The notes below the pieces were generated by a model. The model searched no databases. It worked only from the letters and a program-made list of their open reading frames with translations, and was not told the DNA's origin. Of a DNA stretch of 64,000 nt, positions 40,385 through 49,421 are shown one piece after another; the first letter of the stretch is position 1; every line of letters starts with the position of its first letter. Source of the DNA: a virus; the IMG/VR virus record IMGVR_UViG_3300032294_002612, positions 62,001 through 126,000 of that record; one strand, written 5' to 3'. Made by a program: the position numbers and the translations under genes.

Positions 40385-40975
40385 TTATTTATATTTCCTA
40401 CCATATTTAAAACCTTTTGGTAATTTTTTAGGTTTTTCAACAAAAAAACTTTTTTTTAACTTATCTGAATATATCCATACTCTTTTTTTTCTTTTTGTTT
40501 TTCCAGATTTTACTTTATCCCAATATTCATTTGCAATTGTTTTTAAGTGTCCATTTTCTGCATTTATTTTACCCTGAGCTTTACCACCGAGAATACATAT
40601 TTTGCTTCTGATCTTAGGATCAAAAAAAGCATTTGTTTGGAGTTCTTTGCATTTTTTAGCAGACATCTTTCCAAAAAGAGTTCTTTGTTCTTTTGTTAAA
40701 GCTTTTGATATTCTTTGCATATGTCCAGACTCTTTATTCTTTTTACCCTGTACTTTACCGCCGAGTGAAGATAAAATTTGCGGCCCCCTAGGATCTTTTG
40801 ATAAAAGATAATAAGCGCATAAATCTTCTTGTTTTCCATATTTTTTATATAAATCTAGATGCGCTTTAGCATGTTGCTTTGGCGTTAATTCTATAATATT
40901 ATCTGGAGTATCTTTTCCGCCCATATGTTTAGGAATTATATGATGTCTATGTACAAATTTTTTTAGTTTCTGCAT
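40385..40975 (-). CDS. HNH homing endonuclease 4 (HHIIP type)
   Basis: 196 residues starting MQKLKKFVHRHHIIPKHMGG, an HNH core (HHIIPKHMGG...NIIELTPKQHAKAH), then NUMOD3-like repeats (SSLGGKVQGKKNKESGHMQR, LGGKAQGKINAENGH). Freestanding, inserted between the nuclease and dCMP deaminase genes, and preceded 9 bp upstream by GTGTAAGTA, a late-element variant. Unlike HNH genes 1-3 it is not next to a tRNA. Confidence 0.88.
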   Translation of the reverse strand: MQKLKKFVHRHHIIPKHMGGKDTPDNIIELTPKQHAKAHLDLYKKYGKQEDLCAYYLLSKDPRGPQILSSLGGKVQGKKNKESGHMQRISKALTKEQRTLFGKMSAKKCKELQTNAFFDPKIRSKICILGGKAQGKINAENGHLKTIANEYWDKVKSGKTKRKKRVWIYSDKLKKSFFVEKPKKLPKGFKYGRKYK

Positions 40976-40984
40976 GAATGATAC

Positions 40985-40990
40985 TTACAC
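40985..40990 (-). promoter_or_regulatory. Putative late promoter element for HNH gene 4
   Basis: Minus-strand AAGTGTAAGTATC within the last codons of the deaminase gene, 9 bp before the ATG at 40975. Confidence 0.45.
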
Positions 40991-41389
40991 TTGAAATATA
41001 GGAATATCACATTGTTTTAAAAATTTAATACCAGAATCATCTCTATATATATATTTATAATAAACAATTTTAATACCAGATCCATGTATAGCTTTTGCAC
41101 AAGCAATGCATGGCGCATGAGTTATAAACATGATAGAATTTTCACCAGATTCTGTACTTTTGGCTAATTTAAAAATACAATTCATTTCAGCATGTGTTAC
41201 TTCTGGTTTCGTATTATTATGTTCATCTTCACATGTATTATCCCACCCTTCTGGAGTACCATTATAACCAATAGAAATAATTCTATTATTTTTTACAACT
41301 ACTGCTCCTACCTGAAGTCGTTTTGCGCTTGAAAGTTTCGCAAAACGTTCGGCTACATCCATATAAGCTTGTATCCATTTATCTTTCAT
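40985..41389 (-). CDS. dCMP deaminase
   Basis: 134 residues of the cytidine/deoxycytidylate deaminase fold. Zinc ligands and catalytic Glu: THAEMNCIF and HAPCIACAKAIHGSGI (HAE...PCxxC). VGAVVVKNNRIISIGYNGTP is the usual N-terminal part. Converts dCMP to dUMP for ThyX. The late element of HNH gene 4 lies at its 3' end. Confidence 0.93.
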   Translation of the reverse strand: MKDKWIQAYMDVAERFAKLSSAKRLQVGAVVVKNNRIISIGYNGTPEGWDNTCEDEHNNTKPEVTHAEMNCIFKLAKSTESGENSIMFITHAPCIACAKAIHGSGIKIVYYKYIYRDDSGIKFLKQCDIPIFQV

Positions 41390-41390
41390 A

Positions 41391-42287
41391 TTATAGTTGT
41401 GAATACCATTCTTTATTTTCTTCTATAGTTTGATCTCCAAAATCATTCTTAAGTGGATGGTAAATATTAATTTGGGCGGGGTCAAAAAATCCGTCTATGA
41501 GTGTTGAGCGTATTTTCATAGCCGCTTTTTGCCCCGCCCTGTTTTCATCATTGTTGGTCGCAATGATGATACTATCAGGATCAAGGCGAATTATCGCTTT
41601 TAACAGGCCTCCACCAGCCTCAGTCCCGAAAGTTATACCAGTATTTTTAATTCCGCTCTCCCAAAGAGAGAGCATATCTCCAATACTCTCAACAAGAATT
41701 AATTGTTTAGATTCTCTGATAAATTTATGATTAAATATAAATGGATATGCCCATTCGTTTTTGCGGCCAATATGTTTCCATTTAATTTTTGATTTACCCG
41801 TTACGTCGCGGCCAGAAAATCCTTGAATTTTTTTGCGAGCATCAAAAATTGGAAATACATATCTTTGATACATTTTGCCCACCTCACAAAGACCACCCTC
41901 AAAAACTTTTAATGTTTCATCGCTAATTCCGCGACGATTCCAATATGATCCATCTTGTTTCAAATCTACAATATCTTCTTGTGAATAATATTTGACACTT
42001 CTATTAAATGGGTCTTCTACATCGTTATTAAACCCTGTATAGTACTTTGCTTTATCTTCAAGAATTTGTTCTACTTGCTTAAGGTCTTTTAATTTAAGGG
42101 TTAGTTTAAGAAACTCCTCCAAAGAAAAAGAATGCCCCGTGACAAAATCTTTGACAATATTCGTCTGAAGATAAATAGCTACAGATCCAGGATCATCACC
42201 ACCACGATAGCGAGCAGTACAAGTAAGATAACTACCATAGTTCCTAGGATTACACCCAGCATCTTTTAAAAGTTCTAAAAGCCTCAT
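41391..42287 (-). CDS. dnaG: DNA primase (DnaG-type TOPRIM)
   Basis: 298 residues. N-terminal part lacks a clear zinc ribbon; the RNA-polymerase domain begins at about residue 100 (RRGISDETLKVFEGGLC), FPIFDARKKIQGFSGRDVTG follows, and the TOPRIM core has ILVESIGDMLSLWESGIKNT (catalytic Glu) and IIIATNNDENRAGQKAA (DxD-type, as N-D-E-N). Makes RNA primers for the replicase with the helicase encoded upstream; the two genes overlap by 4 bp. Confidence 0.9.
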   Translation of the reverse strand: MRLLELLKDAGCNPRNYGSYLTCTARYRGGDDPGSVAIYLQTNIVKDFVTGHSFSLEEFLKLTLKLKDLKQVEQILEDKAKYYTGFNNDVEDPFNRSVKYYSQEDIVDLKQDGSYWNRRGISDETLKVFEGGLCEVGKMYQRYVFPIFDARKKIQGFSGRDVTGKSKIKWKHIGRKNEWAYPFIFNHKFIRESKQLILVESIGDMLSLWESGIKNTGITFGTEAGGGLLKAIIRLDPDSIIIATNNDENRAGQKAAMKIRSTLIDGFFDPAQINIYHPLKNDFGDQTIEENKEWYSQL

Positions 42288-43756
42288 ATGATTTCTTCTT
42301 GAGCCTGATTATTTTCGCGGTCAAAGATATTCACATTAACACCATTCTGATGATTTACGATATCTTGTAAAGTACCTTTTTCTTCTACATTAAAATTATC
42401 TACATTAAATGAAATAAAATTCTTACGATATACTGGACGATTATTCTCAATTACTCTCACAAGATCATTGTGACCATGAGCATGCTGACCTTGATAGCGA
42501 GATGCAAGCTCAATCATTTTATGTGTTCCGAATTGAGCACCATCTTCGGCTTGTTCTTCAAGAGTTTTGCGCCTAAAAATCCCAACGTAAGCAGCAAACC
42601 ATTGAAGACGGTCTGATTGGGCAATAGCACTAGAATCGTCGGCTCCATTTTCGGCGCTACGATTCAATTGGCAAGCAGTAAGAATTGGAATATTCATACG
42701 AACAGAAAGCTCCTTAAGACGATCTACTTTATCACCGATAAGTTGATATTCCTGTTTACCTTTTTCTATTTCTCCTGTTAGTTTAATATAATCATAAACA
42801 ACAATAGCGGGATTGCCACGCCCGACTTGTCCAAGATACCAACGCTGAATAATTGATTCAATTTCCGCAATTGGTTTTCCTGCTACTTGCAAATGCTTTA
42901 CTTTACCCTGTGCTTTCGCAAGCTCTGATTTCTTACTATTCCATTTGGCCAGAAGTTCTTTATTGTTTCTGAACTGTCCTGTTTCAAGCCACCACATTGG
43001 AATACCAGTAATGCTACTAGCAATACGAAAACGAATTACGTTTGTTTGCATTTCGGTATCCAAAATAAGAGCCTGCATATTTGGGTTAACTAGAGTTGCT
43101 TTGGAGCATATATCACTAAGAATAGTTGATTTGCCATGTTTGGGGCGACTCACCCATGCATAAAGCTCTCCAGGCCTTAACCCGCCATACATTTTATTAA
43201 AAAGTTTATATGGGGTTAGATAACCAGTTTCGGTAATAGGATTATTAGCCCTTTCTTCAACCATTTTTTCAATGTCTTGGAAAAGATCTTCTGGATTAGA
43301 TTCTAAATCATAAGCAGTAATCTTATCGTTATACATCTTGTCTGCGAATGAAATAATTTCATCTGGAGATTTGTCTCCAGAGTTCTCCATAGATTCTGCG
43401 ATAAGAGAAGCTGTTTCTGCAATTTCGCGGCGAATTGTGATTGTTTTTAAATTTTTACAAGCATCAATCAAGGATTTTTGACTAATTTTAAGAAAAGCGA
43501 TACTCTCAAGATAATCAAAAATATTAAAATCTTGTTTGAAATTAATACCCAAGTTTTTAATTTTCTCTCCGAGGATTACTGGGTCAAGAGGTTGACTCTT
43601 CATTATTTGACCTTTAATCACGCTAAAGATAGTTTTATGGCCATTAGAGAAATCATTCTCATTAATAAAATGAGAAACCTCAAAGTATACCTGTGGATAT
43701 TTAAGAAAACCAGCGAGAACGTGTTTTTCTATTTGTACGCTACGAATAGAATTCAT
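42284..43756 (-). CDS. dnaB: Replicative DNA helicase, DnaB-like
   Basis: 490 residues. N-terminal helical domain (VLAGFLKYPQVYFEVSHFIN) then the RecA-like ATPase: Walker A VSRPKHGKSTILSD (about 205-218), Walker B AIVVYDYIKLTG, and QLNRSAENGADDS with SDRLQWFA. The Walker A has K-H-G-K-S-T, as in T4 gp41 and phage DnaB helicases. Unwinds the fork with the primase. Co-transcribed with the dNMP kinase gene. Confidence 0.93.
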   Translation of the reverse strand: MNSIRSVQIEKHVLAGFLKYPQVYFEVSHFINENDFSNGHKTIFSVIKGQIMKSQPLDPVILGEKIKNLGINFKQDFNIFDYLESIAFLKISQKSLIDACKNLKTITIRREIAETASLIAESMENSGDKSPDEIISFADKMYNDKITAYDLESNPEDLFQDIEKMVEERANNPITETGYLTPYKLFNKMYGGLRPGELYAWVSRPKHGKSTILSDICSKATLVNPNMQALILDTEMQTNVIRFRIASSITGIPMWWLETGQFRNNKELLAKWNSKKSELAKAQGKVKHLQVAGKPIAEIESIIQRWYLGQVGRGNPAIVVYDYIKLTGEIEKGKQEYQLIGDKVDRLKELSVRMNIPILTACQLNRSAENGADDSSAIAQSDRLQWFAAYVGIFRRKTLEEQAEDGAQFGTHKMIELASRYQGQHAHGHNDLVRVIENNRPVYRKNFISFNVDNFNVEEKGTLQDIVNHQNGVNVNIFDRENNQAQEEII

Positions 43757-43757
43757 A

Positions 43758-44354
43758 TTAAATTTTATCTTTAATTACTGCATTAAAAGCTTTTTCTGCA
43801 AACTCTCTCATATTATTTTGTTTATGATCATCAGTAAAAGTTGGCCAAACAATTTTGTAATCTGCGCTATTTTGGATAATTGAGTCATTGATAGACTCAT
43901 CCATATTTGCAGGAGGCACTATTTCACCATTAATTGCAATTCTTTGCAAGTGAATAAGAATATTATTAGGTTTTGTTTTTAACCAACTGACCTCATCTTC
44001 ATCATATTGCTGGTAACGAACATCTGGAATAATACACACATCTGGTTGATAATGATTAACTCTTTCGTCCAAAAGATTTGTCCAATATTTTCCTTCTGTT
44101 TGTTGGCGTTTTACTTTGCCATACCAAACTAGAAACTCACGAAAGGTTGCTTTTTCCTCATTATTATCTGTAAATACGTTTAGGCCAAGATATTGTTGAA
44201 TAAAGTCTTTACAGTCTTCTTTTAAAGGTTGTGCTAAAGAAGTCCTATAAATTGTCTTGCCTTTATAAGATCTGATTAAATTTTCGATCTCTAATGCGAG
44301 ACTATCTTTGCCAGATCTAGCGACCCCAGCTATGCCAATATACAATACGCTCAT
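43758..44354 (-). CDS. Deoxynucleoside monophosphate kinase
   Basis: 198 residues. Walker A GVARSGKDSLA (about 9-19), then LAQPLKEDCKDFIQ and EFLVWYGKVKRQQTEGKYWT, a motif shared by T4 gp1-type dNMP kinases, and CIIPDVRYQQYDEDEV. Phosphorylates dTMP/dGMP-type substrates for replication. First gene of the helicase-primase operon. Confidence 0.88.
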   Translation of the reverse strand: MSVLYIGIAGVARSGKDSLALEIENLIRSYKGKTIYRTSLAQPLKEDCKDFIQQYLGLNVFTDNNEEKATFREFLVWYGKVKRQQTEGKYWTNLLDERVNHYQPDVCIIPDVRYQQYDEDEVSWLKTKPNNILIHLQRIAINGEIVPPANMDESINDSIIQNSADYKIVWPTFTDDHKQNNMREFAEKAFNAVIKDKI

Positions 44355-44360
44355 CCGTAT

Positions 44361-44389
44361 ATGATAGCGAATCTTAATTTAATATTCAA
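44361..44389 (-). promoter_or_regulatory. Sigma70-type promoter for the replication operon
   Basis: TTGAAT, 17-bp spacer, TATCAT on the minus strand, 6 bp upstream of the ATG at 44354. Confidence 0.7.
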
Positions 44390-44390
44390 G

Positions 44391-44804
44391 CTAAATTTCT
44401 ATATCAAATTTTTCTTTTATCCATTCTGGGGATAAATTGATAAGTTCATTTTCAAATATTTCAATGATACGAAATCCATTCATTTCTAACCATTGGTATT
44501 TTTGTAAATCTCTTTTAACGCTATTTTTAAATCCAGTTTTTGTTTTATGAAAATGTTTCACAAATTTATCGTGTTGAAGGCCATGTGTTTCTACTGCAAT
44601 TTTTTTTGTGAAATTTATCAAATCGCATTTCATACGCGTTCCAAAAACTGGAAATTCTTCTACGACAACATGTGTTCGCCAACAATCTTCAAAGAATTTT
44701 TTTACATTAAATTGGACTTTACTCTTACAGGGTTTGTCCCAATTAACTAAAAATTTGTTAATTGTTTTATTTACTTCTTTACCAAAGATATTTTTAAATT
44801 TCAT
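44391..44804 (-). CDS. Vsr/PD-(D/E)XK-like endonuclease, 137 residues
   Basis: VVEEFPVFGTRMKCDLINFTKKIAVETHGLQHDKF has the order of a Vsr/DUF559-type nuclease: E...G...D...E-x-H-G-x-QH, followed by K-R-D-x-x-K-x-x-x-L-x-x-x-G-[FW]-x-I-I-x-[IF]. Probably a structure- or mismatch-specific DNase of the recombination or junction-processing set. It overlaps the upstream 113-residue gene by 1 bp. Confidence 0.7.
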   Translation of the reverse strand: MKFKNIFGKEVNKTINKFLVNWDKPCKSKVQFNVKKFFEDCWRTHVVVEEFPVFGTRMKCDLINFTKKIAVETHGLQHDKFVKHFHKTKTGFKNSVKRDLQKYQWLEMNGFRIIEIFENELINLSPEWIKEKFDIEI

Positions 44805-45145
44805 TAATAACCAATTTTAATTTCAATTCCAGTAGAATTAAAGAATTTTTTTTGTAACGCTTGCTTTTTTATAAATCTTTCGTAATTTGATTTATCAACT
44901 TCTGCGCCAAGACACGGGGCAAGTTTTACCGCGTCCACTAAGTTAAAAGTATTCAAATTTGCTTTTTTTAAATCTTTATATTCTTGAGAAGACTCAATTT
45001 CTAAAAACTCGTACAAACCAATTTGAGAAATTATTGTTTCTTTACATAAGTTATAATTTTGTTTAATCCCATTTTTATCAGATTTTATTTCTAATATCGA
45101 CAAATAGTCAAACGCATAACTTTCATCTACTAATAAATTAATCAT
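44804..45145 (-). CDS. Hypothetical protein, 113 residues
   Basis: MINLLVDESYAFDYLSILEI at the start; helical; FNLVDAVKLAPCLGAEVDKS midway. No recognised domain. Sits between the methyltransferase and endonuclease genes. Confidence 0.62.
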   Translation of the reverse strand: MINLLVDESYAFDYLSILEIKSDKNGIKQNYNLCKETIISQIGLYEFLEIESSQEYKDLKKANLNTFNLVDAVKLAPCLGAEVDKSNYERFIKKQALQKKFFNSTGIEIKIGY

Positions 45146-45150
45146 ATGAA

Positions 45151-45783
45151 TTAAATATTTACAGAAATATGTGGCGGAATATTTTTAAAAATTTCTTCAT
45201 GTCTTGGCCAAAACATTTCGCTATAATTCCAGTCCTTGTTTTTTAAAACAAAAACATTTTGATAAAATGCTTTGTCATGATATCTTATGTCTATAATTTC
45301 AAAAGCTAATTGTTTTAAAAAAATATTAAAATTTTCTTTTGGATATAGCAAAGTTGGGTAAATTGTATTATGTGTTGTATTTTCATGTGGTATGCTTAAA
45401 TATAATAACCCGTTTTGTTTTAAAATATTTTTTATTTCTAATAAACAATTATATGGATTACTTAAATGCTCTAAGGTTTCGAAGCACAAAGCAGTATCAA
45501 AAAAATTTTGTTTGTCAATTTTAAAATTATCTAAATCAACTTTTTCATAATTAAAAATTGGATTATCGATATCCGCCCCATCAAATCCATAATAATTTTT
45601 TTGTATATCTGGATTTAATCTATTATAAATAAAACCTAATCCACATCCAATATCGGCAATTTTTTGGTTGGTAAGTTGGTTTAAATTTAAATCTTCAATA
45701 AGAAAATCTAGCCTTGGTTTATGCGAACGTTCATATTCTTCATATGAATGACCGTGTGTTTTATAAAAATTATTGTATTCCAT
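45151..45783 (-). CDS. Class I SAM methyltransferase, 210 residues
   Basis: IADIGCGLGFIYNRL is SAM-binding motif I; NPIFNYEKVDLDN and FDTALCFETLEHLSNPY are motifs II-III of the Methyltransf_11/UbiE-type fold. It lies at the start of a run of glycan genes (next gene is a GT17-like transferase overlapping by 14 bp), so it probably methylates a sugar or an acceptor used there. Confidence 0.82.
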   Translation of the reverse strand: MEYNNFYKTHGHSYEEYERSHKPRLDFLIEDLNLNQLTNQKIADIGCGLGFIYNRLNPDIQKNYYGFDGADIDNPIFNYEKVDLDNFKIDKQNFFDTALCFETLEHLSNPYNCLLEIKNILKQNGLLYLSIPHENTTHNTIYPTLLYPKENFNIFLKQLAFEIIDIRYHDKAFYQNVFVLKNKDWNYSEMFWPRHEEIFKNIPPHISVNI

Positions 45784-46579
45784 ATAATAAATATTTGTAT
45801 ATTTCTTTATTCTTAATAATATATTCAGGCAAATAATTCTTTATATCTATTTTTTTTAATTTAATTGAATTATTTTGGAGGTCGTCTGAGAAGATAAATG
45901 ACCCCCCATCTTTAATTTTATTGTCAAATTCTTCAAAAAATTTCTCTTTTGTTGGTAATAAATTCTTATTTAATGGCTCAATACAGGATAAATATTTTTG
46001 ATATACAATTTCTTTACCACCTTGGTAGCCTAAATGCCAACCAGAATCTTTAATATAAATAACATGGTCTTTGATATTTCTTAAATCTTGTGGAGAATAA
46101 CCATGTAAATTTTTAAATTTACTAAAAATTGTTCCTATCCATTTTTTATCTACAGTTATTAAATTTAAGTAAAAAACAAAATAATTCATATCTACTGATA
46201 AAAATTTGTGTTGATCAAGCAGGACATCTAAATCTTTAATAATAGTTGGGTTCCAAATTTCGTCTACATCAGAGATTGCGATAATATCATTAATTGTTAA
46301 GTTTAATTTCTCAATACCACGTTGGATACAATTTCTTTGAAAATTTTCCATTGCCCAGCCATTTTCTTCTGGATATTCTTCAATTTTTATGTGAATAATT
46401 TTATCTAAAAATTTTGAATATCTATGCTTATTTTCTTCAAAATAAAATGGTTTATCGATTTTAGATTGAGTTTTAGAGGCCTCAACAAGAATAAATTTAT
46501 CTACAACGCCATCTAAAACATTTAAACGTATTTCTAAAACATCAAGCTCATTAAAAAATGGAAAACAATCAATAATCAT
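45770..46579 (-). CDS. Glycosyltransferase family 17-like
   Basis: Start at MIIDCFPFFNELDVLEIRLN. The sequence FNELDxLExRLxxL...VDKFILVEA, DxIxHIxIEEYP, WxxExxQR...I...DIIAISDVDEIWNP is the GT17 (beta-1,4-GlcNAc transferase-like) hallmark including the DxD. Probably adds a sugar to a phage surface or DNA-linked glycan. Confidence 0.85.
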   Translation of the reverse strand: MIIDCFPFFNELDVLEIRLNVLDGVVDKFILVEASKTQSKIDKPFYFEENKHRYSKFLDKIIHIKIEEYPEENGWAMENFQRNCIQRGIEKLNLTINDIIAISDVDEIWNPTIIKDLDVLLDQHKFLSVDMNYFVFYLNLITVDKKWIGTIFSKFKNLHGYSPQDLRNIKDHVIYIKDSGWHLGYQGGKEIVYQKYLSCIEPLNKNLLPTKEKFFEEFDNKIKDGGSFIFSDDLQNNSIKLKKIDIKNYLPEYIIKNKEIYKYLLYGIQ

Positions 46580-47306
46580 ATTCTTTATATCTATTAACAT
46601 TATTTAAATCAAAAGATGATGGATAATTTTTTGAGGTTTCTTCTACATAACTATCTATAAAAAAAGCCGTTCTATACCCAATACTGCAATATCTTACTGC
46701 GTAATCAGTTTCTGCTGTTGGTGGGGATCCATCGTGCGATAATTTTGGCAAAGAGTTTACATAGCCAATATTTTTAAAACAAGACTCGATATCAATTATA
46801 CATTGCCTAAAAGTAAAAGAAGGCCATTCATTTTTATTCTCATATGTATGAATATAATATTTTTCATTATTTACTGAATGAATATTTTTACTCTCAATTT
46901 GAAAAAGTTGTTTTCCAGAGCTGCTTAAGTCTAAGCATACTCTTTTAATATTTTGATGTAAAGACATTATTTCAATGGAATTTTTGATAAAATTACCATT
47001 TTTTATAAATTTCCAATCATCTTCAATTGCTATTGCATATTTAGTATGACATAAATCATAGAAAATATTTAAACTAGATGCTTGTCCTTTTATATAATTT
47101 TTCGCTACAATTAAATTGGGTAGTGAAACTTGAGAAGCAAGTTCAGTAATTTTATAACGGTCCTCTTGTGAAGAATTATCATCTATTATAATAAATGATT
47201 CTATTAAATTTTTATCATCACATTTATCCCAAAATGATTTAAATGTTTGTTCAAATAATTCAAATCTTTTACATGACAAAAAATATGCTGTAACTTTATC
47301 ATTCAT
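46569..47306 (-). CDS. Glycosyltransferase family 2-like
   Basis: 245 residues of a GT-A fold: AYFLSCKRFELFEQTFKSFW, FIIIDDNSSQEDRY (nucleotide-binding), YAIAIEDDWKFIKNG (DxD-like EDDW), then a variable acceptor region. Overlaps the GT17-like gene by 11 bp. Acceptor unknown. Confidence 0.82.
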   Translation of the reverse strand: MNDKVTAYFLSCKRFELFEQTFKSFWDKCDDKNLIESFIIIDDNSSQEDRYKITELASQVSLPNLIVAKNYIKGQASSLNIFYDLCHTKYAIAIEDDWKFIKNGNFIKNSIEIMSLHQNIKRVCLDLSSSGKQLFQIESKNIHSVNNEKYYIHTYENKNEWPSFTFRQCIIDIESCFKNIGYVNSLPKLSHDGSPPTAETDYAVRYCSIGYRTAFFIDSYVEETSKNYPSSFDLNNVNRYKEYDY

Positions 47307-47833
47307 TTCTCAAAAATAAAATCTTCATGTTGATTTGTTATTTTATAATTATTTTTAGACATCCAATCCATAATCTCATCAAAATAAGGATTCTTATATT
47401 TCACTCCAAAACTATACATTTCTACAATAATTTGTTTAGGCCGACTGATTAAATTTTTTATTATATCAAATTCTGATCCTTCGGTATCTAACAACAGTAT
47501 ATCTATGAACCCGTCATCAAAATCTTTAATATCTCTAATTTGAATTTTTTCTTTTTGTAATTGTTCTTCCGCCAAAATATTTGCTGTTTTTTCTGGTGAC
47601 TGTGCGCCTTCTAAAAAAGAAGATCCACGAGCTATATATAAATACGACTCTTTATTTTCTGATCCAAGTGCAATATTAAACAATTTAAAATTAGAGTGTT
47701 TACCAAGATTTTCTTCTATTTGTTTGAATGATATTGGGTTTGGTTCAAATAAATAACATTCTATATCTGTATTAATATAGTTTAATGTTCTACATTGATT
47801 AAATTCTCCGACTCCAATTTCAAATATTTTCAT
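47303..47833 (-). CDS. FkbM-type methyltransferase 1
   Basis: Start at MKIFEIGVGEFNQCRTLNYI, which is the SAM-binding motif I itself; CYLFEPNPISFKQIEENLGK and IDILLLDTEGSEFDIIKNLI are the FkbM motifs II and III. A longer start to 47860 is possible. O-methyltransferase for a sugar hydroxyl; the same family occurs twice more nearby. Confidence 0.82.
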   Translation of the reverse strand: MKIFEIGVGEFNQCRTLNYINTDIECYLFEPNPISFKQIEENLGKHSNFKLFNIALGSENKESYLYIARGSSFLEGAQSPEKTANILAEEQLQKEKIQIRDIKDFDDGFIDILLLDTEGSEFDIIKNLISRPKQIIVEMYSFGVKYKNPYFDEIMDWMSKNNYKITNQHEDFIFEK

Positions 47834-47860
47834 ATTAATATTATATAACTTTTCAGCCAA

Positions 47861-48664
47861 TTAACATATATTTTTTATAGCTTCTTCAATTAAATCTTCT
47901 TTGATATTATTGACACTTACATCTTCGAAATAAATACTATTTGGATTTGTAGGCTGCCAATTTTTAGACGTTGTTACTCCATGTTCTATATAATAATGCG
48001 AATTATATAAACCAAGCGTGGGAAATTTATAACCAGATGCAATCCAAGCCATAGCAGAATCTATTGTAATTAACATTTTACATCCAAGCATTATTCTAAT
48101 TGCATCAAAAAATTTACCATCAAAATAATCAAAATGTTCAAAAGGATATTGAAAAAATAATGGTTTAAATCCTAATTTAATAATTAAATTTGTAATTTTT
48201 TTTATTTTTTCAATATTTAAACTTTTTTTATGTATATCTGTTGCTCCCGTATGGCAAATAGCTATATGTTTATCATAATTACTAGGGATATTAAAATATT
48301 GGTTGAGTTCTATTTGAGAGTCTACCGGATTTAAATTATGAACTTCGCACATTTCAATAGTTTGATGATGATATTTTTGCCAACCAGGTCTTGGCCCAAT
48401 CATTGGATCGTAAATAATATCATATTTATTATTTAATAAATAATTTTTATAATCTTCAGTTGGCCAATTATCATTATAGCCATCCCACACTTTAAACTCA
48501 TCGATATACTTATTATTATAAAAGATTTCTTTAATTCCTTCGTATCGTTTAGATAAATTAAAAGTAAAATATGAATTTGGATATGTATTTTTAAATGCTT
48601 TTGCGGCAACTAAATTTATACACAAATCACCATATTGACCTAAATTAAAACCAATTGCTTTCAT
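47861..48664 (-). CDS. Glycosyltransferase family 9-like 1
   Basis: 267 residues with a GT-B heptosyltransferase pattern: GFNLGQYGDLCINLVAAKAF N-terminally and MLITIDSAMAWIASGYKFPTLGLYNSHYY C-terminally (the D-S-(A/G)-x-x-H/W-x-A nucleotide-binding site). Transfers an NDP-sugar, often heptose, onto glycans. Part of a three-gene GT9 set. Confidence 0.78.
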   Translation of the reverse strand: MKAIGFNLGQYGDLCINLVAAKAFKNTYPNSYFTFNLSKRYEGIKEIFYNNKYIDEFKVWDGYNDNWPTEDYKNYLLNNKYDIIYDPMIGPRPGWQKYHHQTIEMCEVHNLNPVDSQIELNQYFNIPSNYDKHIAICHTGATDIHKKSLNIEKIKKITNLIIKLGFKPLFFQYPFEHFDYFDGKFFDAIRIMLGCKMLITIDSAMAWIASGYKFPTLGLYNSHYYIEHGVTTSKNWQPTNPNSIYFEDVSVNNIKEDLIEEAIKNIC

Positions 48665-48665
48665 T

Positions 48666-49421
48666 TTATATCTTAATATAACTCATTGTTGCGCCAATAT
48701 CAATATCATATTGATTATAAAGTTCATTATTATAATCTATCCAATGCGTATAATTACCATAAGCTGATGGATAAAAATATCTTAAATCATTTTGGTCATA
48801 TTGCAATAGTATTATTTTTTTTCTGACTTTCGGGTAACAATTTGCAAGGTGCATCATACTACTATTTACCCCGATAAAAATTGCAGCAGATGAAATAAAT
48901 TTAGCTGTTTCCCATATATTTAATCCACGCATATCAATAAACGGAGTTTCCCTATCATCCTTACCGCCAATTTGATATATAGAATAATTTTTATAATTAT
49001 TACGTATCTGGTTAATAATTAAATTATTAATTTCTCCACCTTCTGTTTTTCCATTCGTATGAACAACAACTTTTTTAACATCTATATCTTCATCTTCATA
49101 AATATATAATCTATTATGACGAAGTTTCAAATTTAAATCTAAAGCGGCTGCCGCTCGTAACGATAAACCTAGTAATGAATATTTTAAAGTATTACTTTTT
49201 ATTTTTTGTTCTAAATTTAAATTTTGTGATAGCCATGGGTTATATATTTTTTCTGGACAAGATTCTCTATCTACATATGGGTTATGATCATAAACCCAAC
49301 ATTTATCGACATCAATTATTTTATAACCATGGGTATAAAAAAAATTTTCTGGAATACTAGAAAATTGTAATTTATCTCCAATTCCAAAAGCCTCATTTGT
49401 TTTTATACCAATTTTTTCCAT
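48666..49421 (-). CDS. Glycosyltransferase family 9-like 2
   Basis: 251 residues: GIKTNEAFGIGDKLQFSSIPENF at the N-terminus and IFIGVNSSMMHLANCYPKVRKKIILLQY at the C-terminus, matching the GT9 C-terminal donor pocket. Adjacent to 47861 and 49421 genes in the same direction with 1-bp gaps or overlaps. Confidence 0.75.
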   Translation of the reverse strand: MEKIGIKTNEAFGIGDKLQFSSIPENFFYTHGYKIIDVDKCWVYDHNPYVDRESCPEKIYNPWLSQNLNLEQKIKSNTLKYSLLGLSLRAAAALDLNLKLRHNRLYIYEDEDIDVKKVVVHTNGKTEGGEINNLIINQIRNNYKNYSIYQIGGKDDRETPFIDMRGLNIWETAKFISSAAIFIGVNSSMMHLANCYPKVRKKIILLQYDQNDLRYFYPSAYGNYTHWIDYNNELYNQYDIDIGATMSYIKI

